Source: Parapristionchus giblindavisi
Taxonomy: Eukaryota > Nematoda > Chromadorea > Rhabditida > Diplogasteridae
Assembly: GCA_943737045.1 (NCBI GenBank)
Contig: CALSFV010000204.1
Location: forward strand, 1,364,001 to 1,428,000
DNA length: 64,000 nt
Reading direction: 5' to 3'
Shown here: positions 13,451 to 25,204 of the stretch, piece after piece
Position numbering within the stretch: position 1 is the stretch's first letter
Layout of the letters: each line of letters begins with the position of its first letter
Position numbers and translations under genes: made by a program
The notes under the pieces: model-generated
Told to the model about the DNA's origin: nothing
What the model saw: the letters and a program-made list of their open reading frames with translations, nothing else
The model's database searches: none

Positions 13451-14638
13451 CAGGGTGCGCCATAATTACCCGGACTGTTGTCACCATATGATTCTTGCTC
13501 TCTTTTAGCTCTGACACAGGCCTAGTGTCTCTTCTCATATGCGACTGCCCATTCCCGCAGGTAGTTGTCATCGAGTTCGCCCCATGCCTTGAGAAGGGGA
13601 GCCTTGAGGTAGCTGAGGGTCAGGTTCTTGGTAGATGACATCTTGGCCTACCACTCCTCCAAACACTGCGGTCGCGTAGGTTGAGATCGGGGGAGTTAGG
13701 AAGTCATTCGGTTTGATGGATTTATCCGAGTTCATGGGTGAAAAACCACGACTGGTGAACTTTGTCATGTAATCGACGACAGAATCTTGCCGAAAGGTCT
13801 AGTGGTCCTGACCAAAGTAGGAATGGTATCGGAGTAGAAGCGCGTCTCCGAGGATGTGCTTGGTATAATACGCCGTATTGATCTAGACGCACAGTGAGGA
13901 AAAACGAGAGGGGAATTTCCAGTTGGGCGAAAAACAGCTAAAACTTTAGCATTGTGTGGATGACTGATGTGACCCATGACTCCAGCTCTGTTGTAGGATT
14001 CTTTAAGATCAGAGGCAATGATTCTGTTGATCTCGATATTCAGGTTGCCTTCGAAGGTAAGATATTGCCGTCGCTACACATCGTGCTGAAGTGCGCGGAC
14101 CTAGCGAAACGCAGAAACAGTTGAGGCCATTGTTCTCATCGGAGCTTGATCTGTCGCTCATTCGGTTCTAACAGTTTACTGTACTTGTAAGGGAGAAGAG
14201 TCAGCTGAGACCTGAGGAGACGAAGAATGGAAGTGTTCGAGATATCGAGTCTCCAGATCGTAAACTTGCGGTTTCGAAACACCTTCTTTCGGATGGGATC
14301 TCGGTTCGTAGCGGTGGAAACTGAAATCGGTCTACCTCTGCACTGATGCTCCTCATTAGTACCAAGATCTCGGTACCTGATACCGGTATCGCATACATCC
14401 AACTCGTGAAAGCCGAGCTGATGAATGATGCCACTCTGTTCTTGTACACTTGAGAATGATGAGTCGTTGTCGATATGACTTCATGATTACTAGAAGACTT
14501 GACTAACTGACTTGAAACCTTGAATAAGGGGTGGCCAATGATCACTCGCCATGATGCTACAATTGGGATTGCGCATATGCATTGGGGGCATGGGAAACAT
14601 AATGGTGAAATCAGTCCGGGTAATTTTGGCGCACCCTG
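13451..14638 (-). mobile_element. Decayed Tc1/mariner-type transposon (A arm)
   Basis: The inverted ends CAGGGTGCGCCATAATTACC and CAGGGTGCGCCAAAATTACC are flanked by TA. On the minus strand, frames broken by shifts contain PNSPDLNLRDRSVW, matching the final catalytic aspartate motif of Tc1/mariner transposases. This is followed by a mariner-like C-terminus. It is the exact mirror of 24017-25204. Copy C has the empty TA site near 37197, so the insertion is specific to the A/B lineage. Confidence 0.85.
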
Positions 14639-14639
14639 T

Positions 14640-15188
14640 ATTATATAATTGTTTAAGGGATATGGGAATCCTATCGGCAAACGATACTGTTTCGACGGAT
14701 AAACCACCAACGTGAAACAGGAACGCGACAGGGGACCTAGAACCGGGACTTTTTAGTGTTCTATGCAAAGGAAAATTGTTTTTAATACGGAAGATGTCAT
14801 TAAATAATAAATCAATGAAATGAATGCCACCTGCTGTCATAGATTTATCGATAATAATAATGGAATTGCATTTCTTGAATGATTTGCTGCACTTACTGCT
14901 AGCAGGCGAGAAATTATATTATGCTAATGATGTTGAAAGTGGCATTGGCAAACGAGATAGGTAAATGGATAAACAACCATGGCGAAACGAGAACACGACA
15001 GGATATCGAGAATGATGTCTCCGGTAAAGTTGCCCACACAATTATAGTGTTCTTTTAGTGTTTTTGGGTACTTCTAGTGTTCTTTTTAGTTTTTCATAGT
15101 GTTTCGCAAAGAAAAAATGCTCGCAATCTGTTCACTATGTACTACTTTCTCGTTCTCGTAAGATCTACAGTAACCAACAGTGACCCCA
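14640..15188. repeat. Interspersed repeat R1 (A arm)
   Basis: This is the mirror of 23467-24016 and of the same family as 120-1060. It lies in the NKCC intron between the exons for the sixth and seventh membrane segments. No open frame of interest is seen. Confidence 0.6.
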
Positions 15189-15192
15189 TTAA

Positions 15193-17164
15193 GAGGCATG
15201 CTCCGTAAGACTCGATCATACTGAACACCCCCCGGACGCAAGCGCTAGCAATGAGAACTGGGGGTCGATACTAGGGTGTTAGGAGTGTCACCGGCCCTTA
15301 TTGCACAAAACTGCAGAAATTTCCTGTTTGTGCCCTCAGGCTATAAGATAAATTAATTTAAGTGCAAAAACGTTTAAAAATCATAATTTTTCAAATTGTT
15401 GAGATAAATTCCAAATATCATTTGCGATGCGTCTAGGGTGCACAGACCTTGATTATTCACTATTAGCATCGTATGTGCGTTGATTCCTAAACCTTTTTTT
15501 TGACTCAAAATTTGGGTTTTTTTGGACAAATCATCCCTTGTTGTAGTTTGCTCCAGAGTTTTTCGACCAGGTATTGTAGCCTAAGCAATTCTGCATCGAT
15601 TTCACTTAAAACTGGGTTCTTCACGTTAGACCCAGTTCTCAAATTTTTCGATCGAAGTTCCGTCATCGATGGTTTTCCCGAACAAATGCTGTATTTTCCA
15701 AACGATTGGTGCGGAATTGTGGTCTGCTCAAAGTTTAGAGGTGAGTTGAGTAAAATGACACAAGAAGCAAATCACTTGGATCAATTTGAAATTTTCGATT
15801 TTCACGACCCGGTGGTCATGGTCTGAAAATTTCAAAATTTCTCAAGTTTGAAATGTTTTCATTTATGCGGCTTGTTGTGAAGTACTAATGATGTGAATAA
15901 TATTCAGCCAATACTCAATGGCTGATCTCTCCTTTCAACCTTTTTTTCGAAAATTTTCATTCTGATTGCGTACGAAAAATAAGAATTGCGTTTGAATCGG
16001 TTTCCAACTTGCTTTCTGTAACATTCTGTCATTGTACTTTGCAATGTACATAATCAATATAAAAATCGTTTATTTTCAAAAATTCAAAAAATTTAATTTG
16101 AGTGTCTACTTTCACGGCAAATTTCTGAAATATTGCAGTTTTTCGACTCGAATGCTGCGACAATGAGCAAATGACAATGACAATGTGAAGTTTCATGATG
16201 GGTAAACATAGTAAAACTGAAATCCCGGCATTCGGCTCACTTTTGAAAAATCGATTTCCATGACCCCGGGGTCATGGTAAAAAAATATGAATTTTCGAAA
16301 ATACACGATTTTCATATTGATTATCTACATTGCAAAGTACTATGACAGAATGTTACAGAAAGCAAGTTGGAAACTGATTCAAGCACAATTCTGATTTTTC
16401 GCACGAATTTAGAACGAAAATGTTCGAAAAAATGGTTGAAAGGATAGATCAGCCATGGAGCATTGGCAGAATATTATTTACATCATTAGTACTTCACAAT
16501 AAGCCGCATAAATGAAAACATTTCAAACTTGAGAAATTTTGAAATTTTCGGACCATTACCCCCGGGTCGTGAAAATCTAAAATTTCAAATTGATCCAAGT
16601 GATTTGCTTCTTGTGTCATATTACTCGTCTCACCTCGACACTTTGAGTAGGCCACAATTCCGCACCAGTCGTTGGGAAAATACATCATTTGTTTGGGAAA
16701 ACCATCGATTACGTAACTTCGATCGAAAAATTCGAGAACTGGGTCTATCTTGAAGAAGCCAATTTTAAGTGAAATCGATGCAGAATTGCTTAGGCTACAA
16801 TACCTGGTCAAAAAAACTCTGGAGCAAACTACAACAAGGGATGATTTGTCCAAAATTTTGAGTAAAAAAAGAGGTTTAGGAATCAACGCACATACGATGC
16901 TCATAGTGAATAATCAAGGTCTGTGCACCCTAGACGCATCGCAAATGATATTTGGAATTTATCTCAACAATTTGAGAAATTATGATTTTTAAACGTTTTT
17001 GCACTTAAATTAATTTTTCTTATAGCCTGAGGGCACGAACAGGAAATTTCTACTGTTTTGTGCAATACGGGCCGTTGACGCTCCTAACACCCAAGTATCG
17101 ACCCCCAGTTCTCATTGCTAGCGCACGCGTCCGGGGGGTGGTCGAGTCTTAACGGCCATCTCTC
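15193..17164. mobile_element. Foldback element with TTAA target site, 1972 bp (A arm)
   Basis: The two halves are inverted copies of about 950 bp meeting near 16190. The ends read GAGGCATGCTCCGTAAGACT and GAGAGATGGCCGTTAAGACT (inverted), and both flanks are TTAA (15189-15192, 17165-17168). TTAA target duplications are characteristic of the piggyBac superfamily, but no transposase is present, so the assignment is by target site only. The mirror copy is 21491-23462. A half copy lies at 48122-48967. Confidence 0.8.
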
Positions 17165-17216
17165 TTAAAAGAGCGATCGATAAATTAATCAACAAATAAA
17201 TAAAAACGAATATCAC

Positions 17217-17344
17217 CTGCGGACCCGCCAAATCGCCGGATATGTTGGCGCCGGCCATGGTCGCGGCCGGGAAATAGACAGCGAAGACTGAGAAAAAGGA
17301 CTCGTTGCGGAAGTGTGGCAAGAGATTGTTCTACAGGGTTGTGA
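17217..17344 (-). pseudogene. NKCC copy A exon for the sixth membrane segment
   Basis: The exon has a TTTTCAG acceptor and a GTGATA donor on the minus strand. It reads [19 protein letters not shown] then [14 protein letters not shown]. The Gly-Ile that follows the AAT in copy C and in vertebrate NKCC is missing through a 6-nt deletion. An in-frame TAG at 17331-17333 replaces the Tyr codon of copy C. The mirror exon at 21311-21438 shares both changes. Confidence 0.9.
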
Positions 17345-17759
17345 CTGAAAAGATTGCAATTCTCTCGCAAGCGCACTAATATAGAACCCATTGGCCAACG
17401 AGACTATTTCTATGGATAAAGCAAAAACATGAAACATGAACACAACAAGAGATCTAGAACAATATCTCCGACCAAGTTAGGCGCACTTTTCAGTGTTCTT
17501 TTAATGTACATTTATAGTTAGCTTTTTTTATTGTTCTTTGTAGTGGTGCTTTTACAAGGGAAGTCTGGTGCGCCGGTCCCGGACATCGGAATGCGACATA
17601 TGCCATTCGATAGGTCTCCAAAATAGTAGATTTTTCATGTTGGTCATTTTGGCAACAGACCTCGGGAGGCCGAGTAATTTGCATAATTGTGAGAGTCGAT
17701 TTTTCGCCCTACAACAGCCACCCTACAACAACCAGTCTCTGTGACATCCAAATCAAGCA

Positions 17760-17830
17760 GTGGTGGCCGGATGGATAAGAGGATTGTCTCTAAACCTTTT
17801 GCTTGCAAGTTCGATTCCCACCCAAGTCCG
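17760..17830 (+). repeat. tRNA-like segment (left arm)
   Basis: A D-arm-like TGGCCGGATGGATAAGAG is followed 35 nt later by a B box, AGTTCGATTCCCACCC. The acceptor stem does not close, so this is a tRNA-derived piece of the surrounding element, not a working tRNA gene. The mirror copy is at 19689-19760. Confidence 0.45.
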
Positions 17831-17904
17831 ACTTATTTTGCTATTTTTTCTATGTATGAAAATCTTTCAAAAATCATAAAAATAATAAAATAAAAATATA
17901 TACT

Positions 17905-18366
17905 TTGTATTAGCGCATGATTATGATAATGAAAGTTGATGCAAAGTTGATGTGTACTGAGATGAGGATGATGAGATGGGCATGTGGAGTTACCCTGTCT
18001 GATAGAATAAGAAATGAAGTGCTTAGAGGAATGATGAAAGTAAGACCGATTAATGAAAAGATCCGAGAGAAAAGACTGAGATGGTACGGACATGTGAAGA
18101 GGAGAGATAGAGACCATGTATGCAGAAGGATGATACAATACGCGCCACAAGGAAGAAGACCAAGAGGAAGACCGAAGCTCAGATGGACGGAATTGATCAA
18201 GAAGGACTTCACGGAACTCAAGCTGACGGAACGACACACGCTGAATCGACTACTATGGCACACGAAGACTAGTTTTCCTGACCCCGTTTAACGTGATAAG
18301 AAGAAGCCCATACCATCCCCTTGCTTTCTTATACAGGAAAATAAATGATTTGATTTGATTTGATTT
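17905..18366 (+). mobile_element. RTE-type non-LTR retrotransposon 3' fragment (left arm)
   Basis: An open frame at 17917-18291 encodes the C-terminal region typical of RTE-like retroelement polyproteins: RMMRWACGVTLSDRIRNEV, EKRLRWYGHVKRRDRD and GRRPRGRPKLRW. It ends 70 bp before a TGATTTGATTTGATTTGA tail, the short tandem tail common in RTE elements. The reverse transcriptase core is absent. Confidence 0.85.
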
Positions 18367-18710
18367 GAAAATTACAATTTATACTGGCAAAATGATTATA
18401 ATGATTATTATTATAATGATGATTATAATTTATAACAGTTTATAATGAAAATCTAATTGATTACTTTCAATTGTTGTTTTTTAAACATTTTCCGGTACGT
18501 GGAGTGGACTAGCGGTCGCTATAGATGGAGGCCTGCGAATATGTTCGTAAATACATTATAAAAATAATATATTTATGGCATCTTGGAGAAAAGAGACAAA
18601 GGAGATTTTTTCATAAACAATTAAAATACATATTAAAACAAGAATGAAAGCGATTTATTCTTGATTATAGCGCTTCCAACGCACAGTTTGCTGTGAAAGT
18701 ATAGGTAAAT

Positions 18711-18912
18711 TTACAATCCGTTATTAAAGGCACACCTGACCTTCAAACATACTCCTTCATATCTGTCATCAAAATACGTACCAGAATCCAGCGCTGCATA
18801 ATATCCATAATATCGGATAGAACAGAACTCGCAAGGATACTTGTTATCTATGAATTTAAATAATTGATTTTTATCGTTCGTCCAAGAAGGATTATCGAAA
18901 TTACCCCAGTTA
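18711..18912 (-). pseudogene. Exon-like fragment in the palindrome spacer
   Basis: On the minus strand an acceptor TTTACAG precedes 202 nt without a stop, ending in TAA. The product is 67 residues containing NWGNFDNPSWTNDKNQLF, KYPCEFCSIRYYGYY and YEGVCLKVRC. Four cysteines and many aromatic residues suggest part of a secreted or extracellular protein. It is present once, in the unpaired spacer, so it is not mirrored. I do not recognise the family. It may be a captured terminal exon. Confidence 0.45.
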
Positions 18913-19149
18913 CTGTAAACCGAACGTTAGGAGCGCTATTATCAAGAATGAATCGCTTTCATAATGTATTTACGAACATATTCGCAGGACTCCCTTTAAC
19001 GATGGCCAGTCCACTCCACGTACCGGAAAATGTTTAAAAAACAACAATTGAAAGTAATGAATTAGATTTTCATTATAAACTGTTATAAATTATAATCATC
19101 ATTATAATAATAATCATTATAATCATTTCGCCAGTATAAATTGTAATTT

Positions 19150-19613
19150 TCAAATCAAATCAAATCAAATCATTTATTTTCCTGTATAAGAAAGCAAGGG
19201 GATGGTATGGGCTTCTTCTTATCACGTTAAACGGGGTCAGGAAAACTAGTCTTCGTGTGCCATAGTAGTCGATTCAGCGTGTGTCGTTCCGTCAGCTTGA
19301 GTTCGTTGAAGTCCTTCTTGATCAATTCCGTCCATCTGAGCTTCGGTCTTCCTCTTGGTCTTCTTCCTTGTGGCGCGTATTGTATCATCCTTCTGCATAC
19401 ATGGTCTCTATCTCTCCTCTTCACATGTCCGTACCATCTCAGTCTTTTCTCTCGGATCTTTTCATTAATCGGTCTTACTTTCATCATTCCTCTAAGCACT
19501 TCATTTCTTATTCTATCAGACAGGGTAACTCCACATGCCCATCTCATCATCCTCATCTCAGTACACATCAACTTTGCATCAACTTTCATTATCATAATCA
19601 TGCGCTAATACAA
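19150..19613 (-). mobile_element. RTE-type non-LTR retrotransposon 3' fragment (right arm)
   Basis: This is the mirror of 17905-18366. The frame on the minus strand (19227-19601) differs from its partner by about one residue (DFNELK against DFTELK). The near identity shows that the inverted duplication is recent or maintained by gene conversion. Confidence 0.85.
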
Positions 19614-19688
19614 AAGTATATATTTTTATTTTATTATTTTTATGATTTTTGAAAGATTTTCATACATAGAAAAAATAGCAAAATAAGT

Positions 19689-19760
19689 CGGACTTGGGTG
19701 GGAATCGAACTTGCAAGCAAAAGGTTTAGAGACAATCCTCTTATCCATCCGGCCACCACT
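19689..19760 (-). repeat. tRNA-like segment (right arm)
   Basis: Mirror image of 17760-17830 with the same B box. It is a component of the palindromic element. Confidence 0.4.
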
Positions 19761-20098
19761 GCTTGATTTGGATGTCACAGAGACTGGTTGTTGTAGGGTG
19801 GCTGTTGTAGGGCGAAAAATCGACTCTCACAATTATGCAAATTACTCGGCCTCCCGAGGTCTGTTGCCAAAATGACCAACATGAAAAATCTACTATTTTG
19901 GAGACCTATCGAATGGCATATGTCGCATTCCGATGTCCGGGACCGGCGCACCAGACTTCCCTTGTAAAAGCACCACTACAAAGAACAATAAAAAAAGCTA
20001 ACTATAAATGTACATTAAAAGAACACTGAAAAGTGCGCCTAACTTGGTCGGAGATATTGTTCTAGATCTCCTGTTGTGTTCATGTTTCATGTTTTTGG

Positions 20099-21226
20099 GG
20101 CGCTTGTTCCGCAAATGCCCACACTTGCCACGCCCCCTTTAAGCCCCGCCCCCTTTTCCAGGGAGAGGCCCTGGGAGTGGGGGACGCCCCAGCCGGCTCC
20201 TGCTCGGCGACTTCTCCAAGGAGATGGAGAAGTCCGGGGCAGGGAAGGGACTCCATCGCGAAGTCCCTTCCCCAAGCCAAAATTCTCTCGAAGGAGAGAG
20301 GCACAACTGATGAATCAGAGGCGAAGAATGAGGAGGAAGAGGGCTATTTATAGGGGGCCGTACAAACTACAATCCTGGCATGCGCACTCTCTAGGTGGGA
20401 CACACTCTCTCGCTCACTCTCGCTCTCTAGCTCTCTCCTCTCTAATATCCTCTGCGTGTCTGATCCGATTCTGACTGTCTGTGGTCTAACTTGAACATGA
20501 TATAATTGCAATGGTTGTATGAATTAATTTATTAAGAGTAGTGCAAGGATGAGCTAATCGGTGATGAATAAAGAATCGGCTAATTGGTATGGAATAAAAA
20601 CTGAACTCATCGGAAATAAGTGAAGAACAAAGTAATCGGTAATGAATGAAGGAATAGGCTAATCAGTAGTTAATGAATAGAATAGGCAAATCGGTAACGA
20701 CTAAAAAGAATAGGCAAATCGTTAAATGACTAAAAAATAAGCAAATTTATTGCGTTTATTGCGGATTTTTCCTTCATTAATTACATTACGGATTAGCCTA
20801 TTCTTTTCATTAACTACCGATTAGCCTATTATTCTCAGTCATTACCGATTTGCCTATTCTATTCATTATGATTAGCCTACTCCTTCATTCATTACCGCTT
20901 ACTTTGTTCTTCACTTATTACCGATGAGTTCATTTTTCATTCCATTCCAATTAGCCGATTCTTTATTCATCACCGATTAGCTCATCCTTGCACTACTCTT
21001 AATAAATTATTTCATACAACCATTGCAGTTATAGCATGTTCTTAGGTCACCATTAGTTAATCAAGAGCGAGAGAGTGCGAGAAAGCGTTGAGATATGAGA
21101 TAGTATACGAGATATGAGAGTGTGCGCAGTGCATAGTGAGAGAGGGCGAGAGAGAATTGAGATATGAGAGAGTACAGAGTGCTAGAATGGAGGGGGCGGG
21201 GCGTGGGCGTTTGCGGAACAAGCGCC
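20099..21226. mobile_element. 1128-bp TIR element with 8-bp target duplication
   Basis: The ends are GGCGCTTGTTCCGCAAATGC and the inverse of GGCGCTTGTTCCGCAAACGC. The target duplication is GTTTTTGG at 20091-20098 and 21227-21234. The A arm has the unoccupied site as a single GTTTTTG. Element plus duplication is 1136 bp, exactly the shift between the inner and outer mirror axes. Inside lies a second large hairpin (about 20500-21030, centre near 20755) rich in 'aatcggtaat' repeats, and a GC-rich block at 20100-20300. No transposase is seen. An 8-bp duplication fits hAT, P or Merlin superfamilies. Confidence 0.9.
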
Positions 21227-21490
21227 GTTTTTGGTTTATCCATAGAAATAGTCTCGTTGGCCAATGGGTTCTATATTAGTGCGCTTGCGAGAGAATTGCA
21301 ATCTTTTCAGTCACAACCCTGTAGAACAATCTCTTGCCACACTTCCGCAACGAGTCCTTTTTCTCAGTCTTCGCTGTCTATTTCCCGGCCGCGACCATGG
21401 CCGGCGCCAACATATCCGGCGATTTGGCGGGTCCGCAGGTGATATTCGTTTTTATTTATTTGTTGATTAATTTATCGATCGCTCTTTTAA

Positions 21491-23462
21491 GAGAGATGGC
21501 CATTAAGACTCGACCACCCCCCGGACGCGTGCGCTAGCAATGAGAACTGGGGGTCGATACTTGGGTGTTAGGAGCGTCAACGGCCCTTATTGCACAAAAC
21601 AGTAGAAATTTCCTGTTCGTGCCCTCAGGCTATAAGAAAAATTAATTTAAGTGCAAAAACGTTTAAAAATCATAATTTCTCAAATTGTTGAGATAAATTC
21701 CAAATATCATTTGCGATGCGTCTAGGGTGCACAGACCTTGATTATTCACTATGAGCATCGTATGTGCGTTGATTCCTAAACCTCTTTTTTTACTCAAAAT
21801 TTTGGACAAATCATCCCTTGTTGTAGTTTGCTCCAGAGTTTTTTTGACCAGGTATTGTAGCCTAAGCAATTCTGCATCGATTTCACTTAAAATTGGCTTC
21901 TTCAAGATAGACCCAGTTCTCGAATTTTTCGATCGAAGTTACGTAATCGATGGTTTTCCCAAACAAATGATGTATTTTCCCAACGACTGGTGCGGAATTG
22001 TGGCCTACTCAAAGTGTCGAGGTGAGACGAGTAATATGACACAAGAAGCAAATCACTTGGATCAATTTGAAATTTTAGATTTTCACGACCCGGGGGTCAT
22101 GGTCCGAAAATTTCAAAATTTCTCAAGTTTGAAATGTTTTCATTTATGCGGCTTATTGTGAAGTACTAATGATGTAAATAATATTCAGCCAATGCTCCAT
22201 GGCTGATCTATCCTTTCAACCATTTTTTCGAACATTTTCGTTCTAAATTCGTGCGAAAAATCAGAATTGTGCTTGAATCAGTTTCCAACTTGCTTTCTGT
22301 AACATTCTGTCATAGTACTTTGCAATGTAGATAATCAATATGAAAATCGTGTATTTTCGAAAATTCATATTTTTTTACCATGACCCCGGGGTCATGGAAA
22401 TCGATTTTTCAAAAGTGAGCCGAATGCCGGGATTTCAGTTTTACTATGTTTACCCATCATGAAACTTCACATTGTCATTGTCATTTGCTCATTGTCGCAG
22501 CATTCGAGTCGAAAAACTGCAATATTTCAGAAATTTGCCGTGAAAGTAGACACTCAAATTAAATTTTTTGAATTTTTGAAAATAAACGATTTTTATATTG
22601 ATTATGTACATTGCAAAGTACAATGACAGAATGTTACAGAAAGCAAGTTGGAAACCGATTCAAACGCAATTCTTATTTTTCGTACGCAATCAGAATGATA
22701 ATTTTCGAAAAAAAGGTTGAAAGGAGAGATCAGCCATTGAGTATTGGCTGAATATTATTCACATCATTAGTACTTCACAACAAGCCGCATAAATGAAAAC
22801 ATTTCAAACTTGAGAAATTTTGAAATTTTCAGACCATGACCACCGGGTCGTGAAAATCGAAAATTTCAAATTGATCCAAGTGATTTGCTTCTTGTGTCAT
22901 TTTACTCAACTCACCTCTAAACTTTGAGCAGACCACAATTCCGCACCAATCGTTTGGAAAATACAGCATTTGTTCGGGAAAACCATCGATGACGGAACTT
23001 CGATCGAAAAATTTGAGAACTGGGTCTAACGTGAAGAACCCAGTTTTAAGTGAAATCGATGCAGAATTGCTTAGGCTACAATACCTGGTCGAAAAACTCT
23101 GGAGCAAACTACAACAAGGGATGATTTATCCAAAAAAACCCAAATTTTGAGTCAAAAAAAAGGTTTAGGAATCAACGCACATACGATGCTAATAGTGAAT
23201 AATCAAGGTCTGTGCACCCTAGACGCATCGCAAATGATATTTGGAATTTATCTCAACAATTTGAAAAATTATGATTTTTAAACGTTTTTGCACTTAAATT
23301 AATTTATCTTATAGCCTGAGGGCACAAACAGGAAATTTCTGCAGTTTTGTGCAATAAGGGCCGGTGACACTCCTAACACCCTAGTATCGACCCCCAGTTC
23401 TCATTGCTAGCGCTTGCGTCCGGGGGGTGTTCAGTATGATCGAGTCTTACGGAGCATGCCTC
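21491..23462. mobile_element. Foldback element with TTAA target site (B arm)
   Basis: Exact mirror of 15193-17164, flanked by TTAA at 21487-21490 and 23463-23466. It is non-coding apart from spurious frames of about 135 codons that recur wherever this family is inserted. Confidence 0.8.
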
Positions 23463-23466
23463 TTAA

Positions 23467-24016
23467 TGGGGTCACTGTTGGTTACTGTAGATCTTACGAG
23501 AACGAGAAAGTAGTACATAGTGAACAGATTGCGAGCATTTTTTCTTTGCGAAACACTATGAAAAACTAAAAAGAACACTAGAAGTACCCAAAAACACTAA
23601 AAGAACACTATAATTGTGTGGGCAACTTTACCGGAGACATCATTCTCGATATCCTGTCGTGTTCTCGTTTCGCCATGGTTGTTTATCCATTTACCTATCT
23701 CGTTTGCCAATGCCACTTTCAACATCATTAGCATAATATAATTTCTCGCCTGCTAGCAGTAAGTGCAGCAAATCATTCAAGAAATGCAATTCCATTATTA
23801 TTATCGATAAATCTATGACAGCAGGTGGCATTCATTTCATTGATTTATTATTTAATGACATCTTCCGTATTAAAAACAATTTTCCTTTGCATAGAACACT
23901 AAAAAGTCCCGGTTCTAGGTCCCCTGTCGCGTTCCTGTTTCACGTTGGTGGTTTATCCGTCGAAACAGTATCGTTTGCCGATAGGATTCCCATATCCCTT
24001 AAACAATTATATAATA
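23467..24016. repeat. Interspersed repeat R1 (B arm)
   Basis: Mirror of 14640-15188. It holds the GTTACTGTAGATCTTAC core and the AGAACAC-rich tract and lies between the foldback and the mariner in the same NKCC intron. Confidence 0.6.
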
Positions 24017-25204
24017 CAGGGTGCGCCAAAATTACCCGGACTGATTTCACCATTATGTTTCCCATGCCCCCAATGCATATGCGCAACCCCAATTGTAGCA
24101 TCATGGCGAGTGATCATTGGCCACCCCTTATTCAAGGTTTCAAGTCAGTTAGTCAAGTCTTCTAGTAATCATGAAGTCATATCGACAACGACTCATCATT
24201 CTCAAGTGTACAAGAACAGAGTGGCATCATTCATCAGCTCGGCTTTCACGAGTTGGATGTATGCGATACCGGTATCAGGTACCGAGATCTTGGTACTAAT
24301 GAGGAGCATCAGTGCAGAGGTAGACCGATTTCAGTTTCCACCGCTACGAACCGAGATCCCATCCGAAAGAAGGTGTTTCGAAACCGCAAGTTTACGATCT
24401 GGAGACTCGATATCTCGAACACTTCCATTCTTCGTCTCCTCAGGTCTCAGCTGACTCTTCTCCCTTACAAGTACAGTAAACTGTTAGAACCGAATGAGCG
24501 ACAGATCAAGCTCCGATGAGAACAATGGCCTCAACTGTTTCTGCGTTTCGCTAGGTCCGCGCACTTCAGCACGATGTGTAGCGACGGCAATATCTTACCT
24601 TCGAAGGCAACCTGAATATCGAGATCAACAGAATCATTGCCTCTGATCTTAAAGAATCCTACAACAGAGCTGGAGTCATGGGTCACATCAGTCATCCACA
24701 CAATGCTAAAGTTTTAGCTGTTTTTCGCCCAACTGGAAATTCCCCTCTCGTTTTTCCTCACTGTGCGTCTAGATCAATACGGCGTATTATACCAAGCACA
24801 TCCTCGGAGACGCGCTTCTACTCCGATACCATTCCTACTTTGGTCAGGACCACTAGACCTTTCGGCAAGATTCTGTCGTCGATTACATGACAAAGTTCAC
24901 CAGTCGTGATTTTTCACCCATGAACTCGGATAAATCCATCAAACCGAATGACTTCCTAACTCCCCCGATCTCAACCTACGCGACCGCAGTGTTTGGAGGA
25001 GTGGTAGGCCAAGATGTCATCTACCAAGAACCTGACCCTCAGCTACCTCAAGGCTCCCCTTCTCAAGGCATGGGGCGAACTCGATGACAACTACCTGCGG
25101 GAATGGGCAGTCGCATATGAGAAGAGACACTAGGCCTGTGTCAGAGCTAAAAGAGAGCAAGAATCATATGGTGACAACAGTCCGGGTAATTATGGCGCAC
25201 CCTG
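24017..25204 (+). mobile_element. Decayed Tc1/mariner-type transposon (B arm)
   Basis: Mirror of 13451-14638 with CAGGGTGCGCC ends. On the plus strand the shifted frames read PNSPDLNLRDRSVW and then LKAPLLKAWGELDDNYLREW, a mariner-like C-terminus. At least three frames are needed, so the transposase is dead. Confidence 0.85.

Larger units (their letters stand above)
17555..19964. mobile_element. Element at the axis of the large palindrome (CAAGGGAAGTC ends)
   Basis: The ends CAAGGGAAGTCTGG and their inverse sit at 17555 and 19964, exactly symmetrical about 18759.5. The flanks are TTA on the left and TAA on the right, so the target site is mirrored rather than directly repeated. This is expected if half an element and its flank were inverted-duplicated. 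The same end family is seen at 37759-38259 (TCA duplication) and 53769-54190 (TTA duplication). The arms pair down to about 18560/18957, with a spacer of roughly 400 bp holding a second, offset inverted repeat (about 18643 with 18961). Confidence 0.8.

Noticed and set aside
14201..14710. 169-residue frame in the mariner and its mirror at 23945-24454
   Set aside because: It is not the transposase frame. The motif PNSPDLN lies in other frames of the element, so this is a shadow of a decayed gene.
16494..16904. 136-residue frame repeated in four places
   Set aside because: It occurs only within arms of the TTAA foldback. Opposite-strand frames of the same arms are equally open, and no start context or splice signals are seen.
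20100..20300. GC-rich block as a CpG island or promoter
   Set aside because: It lies wholly inside the 1128-bp TIR element with its 8-bp duplication.
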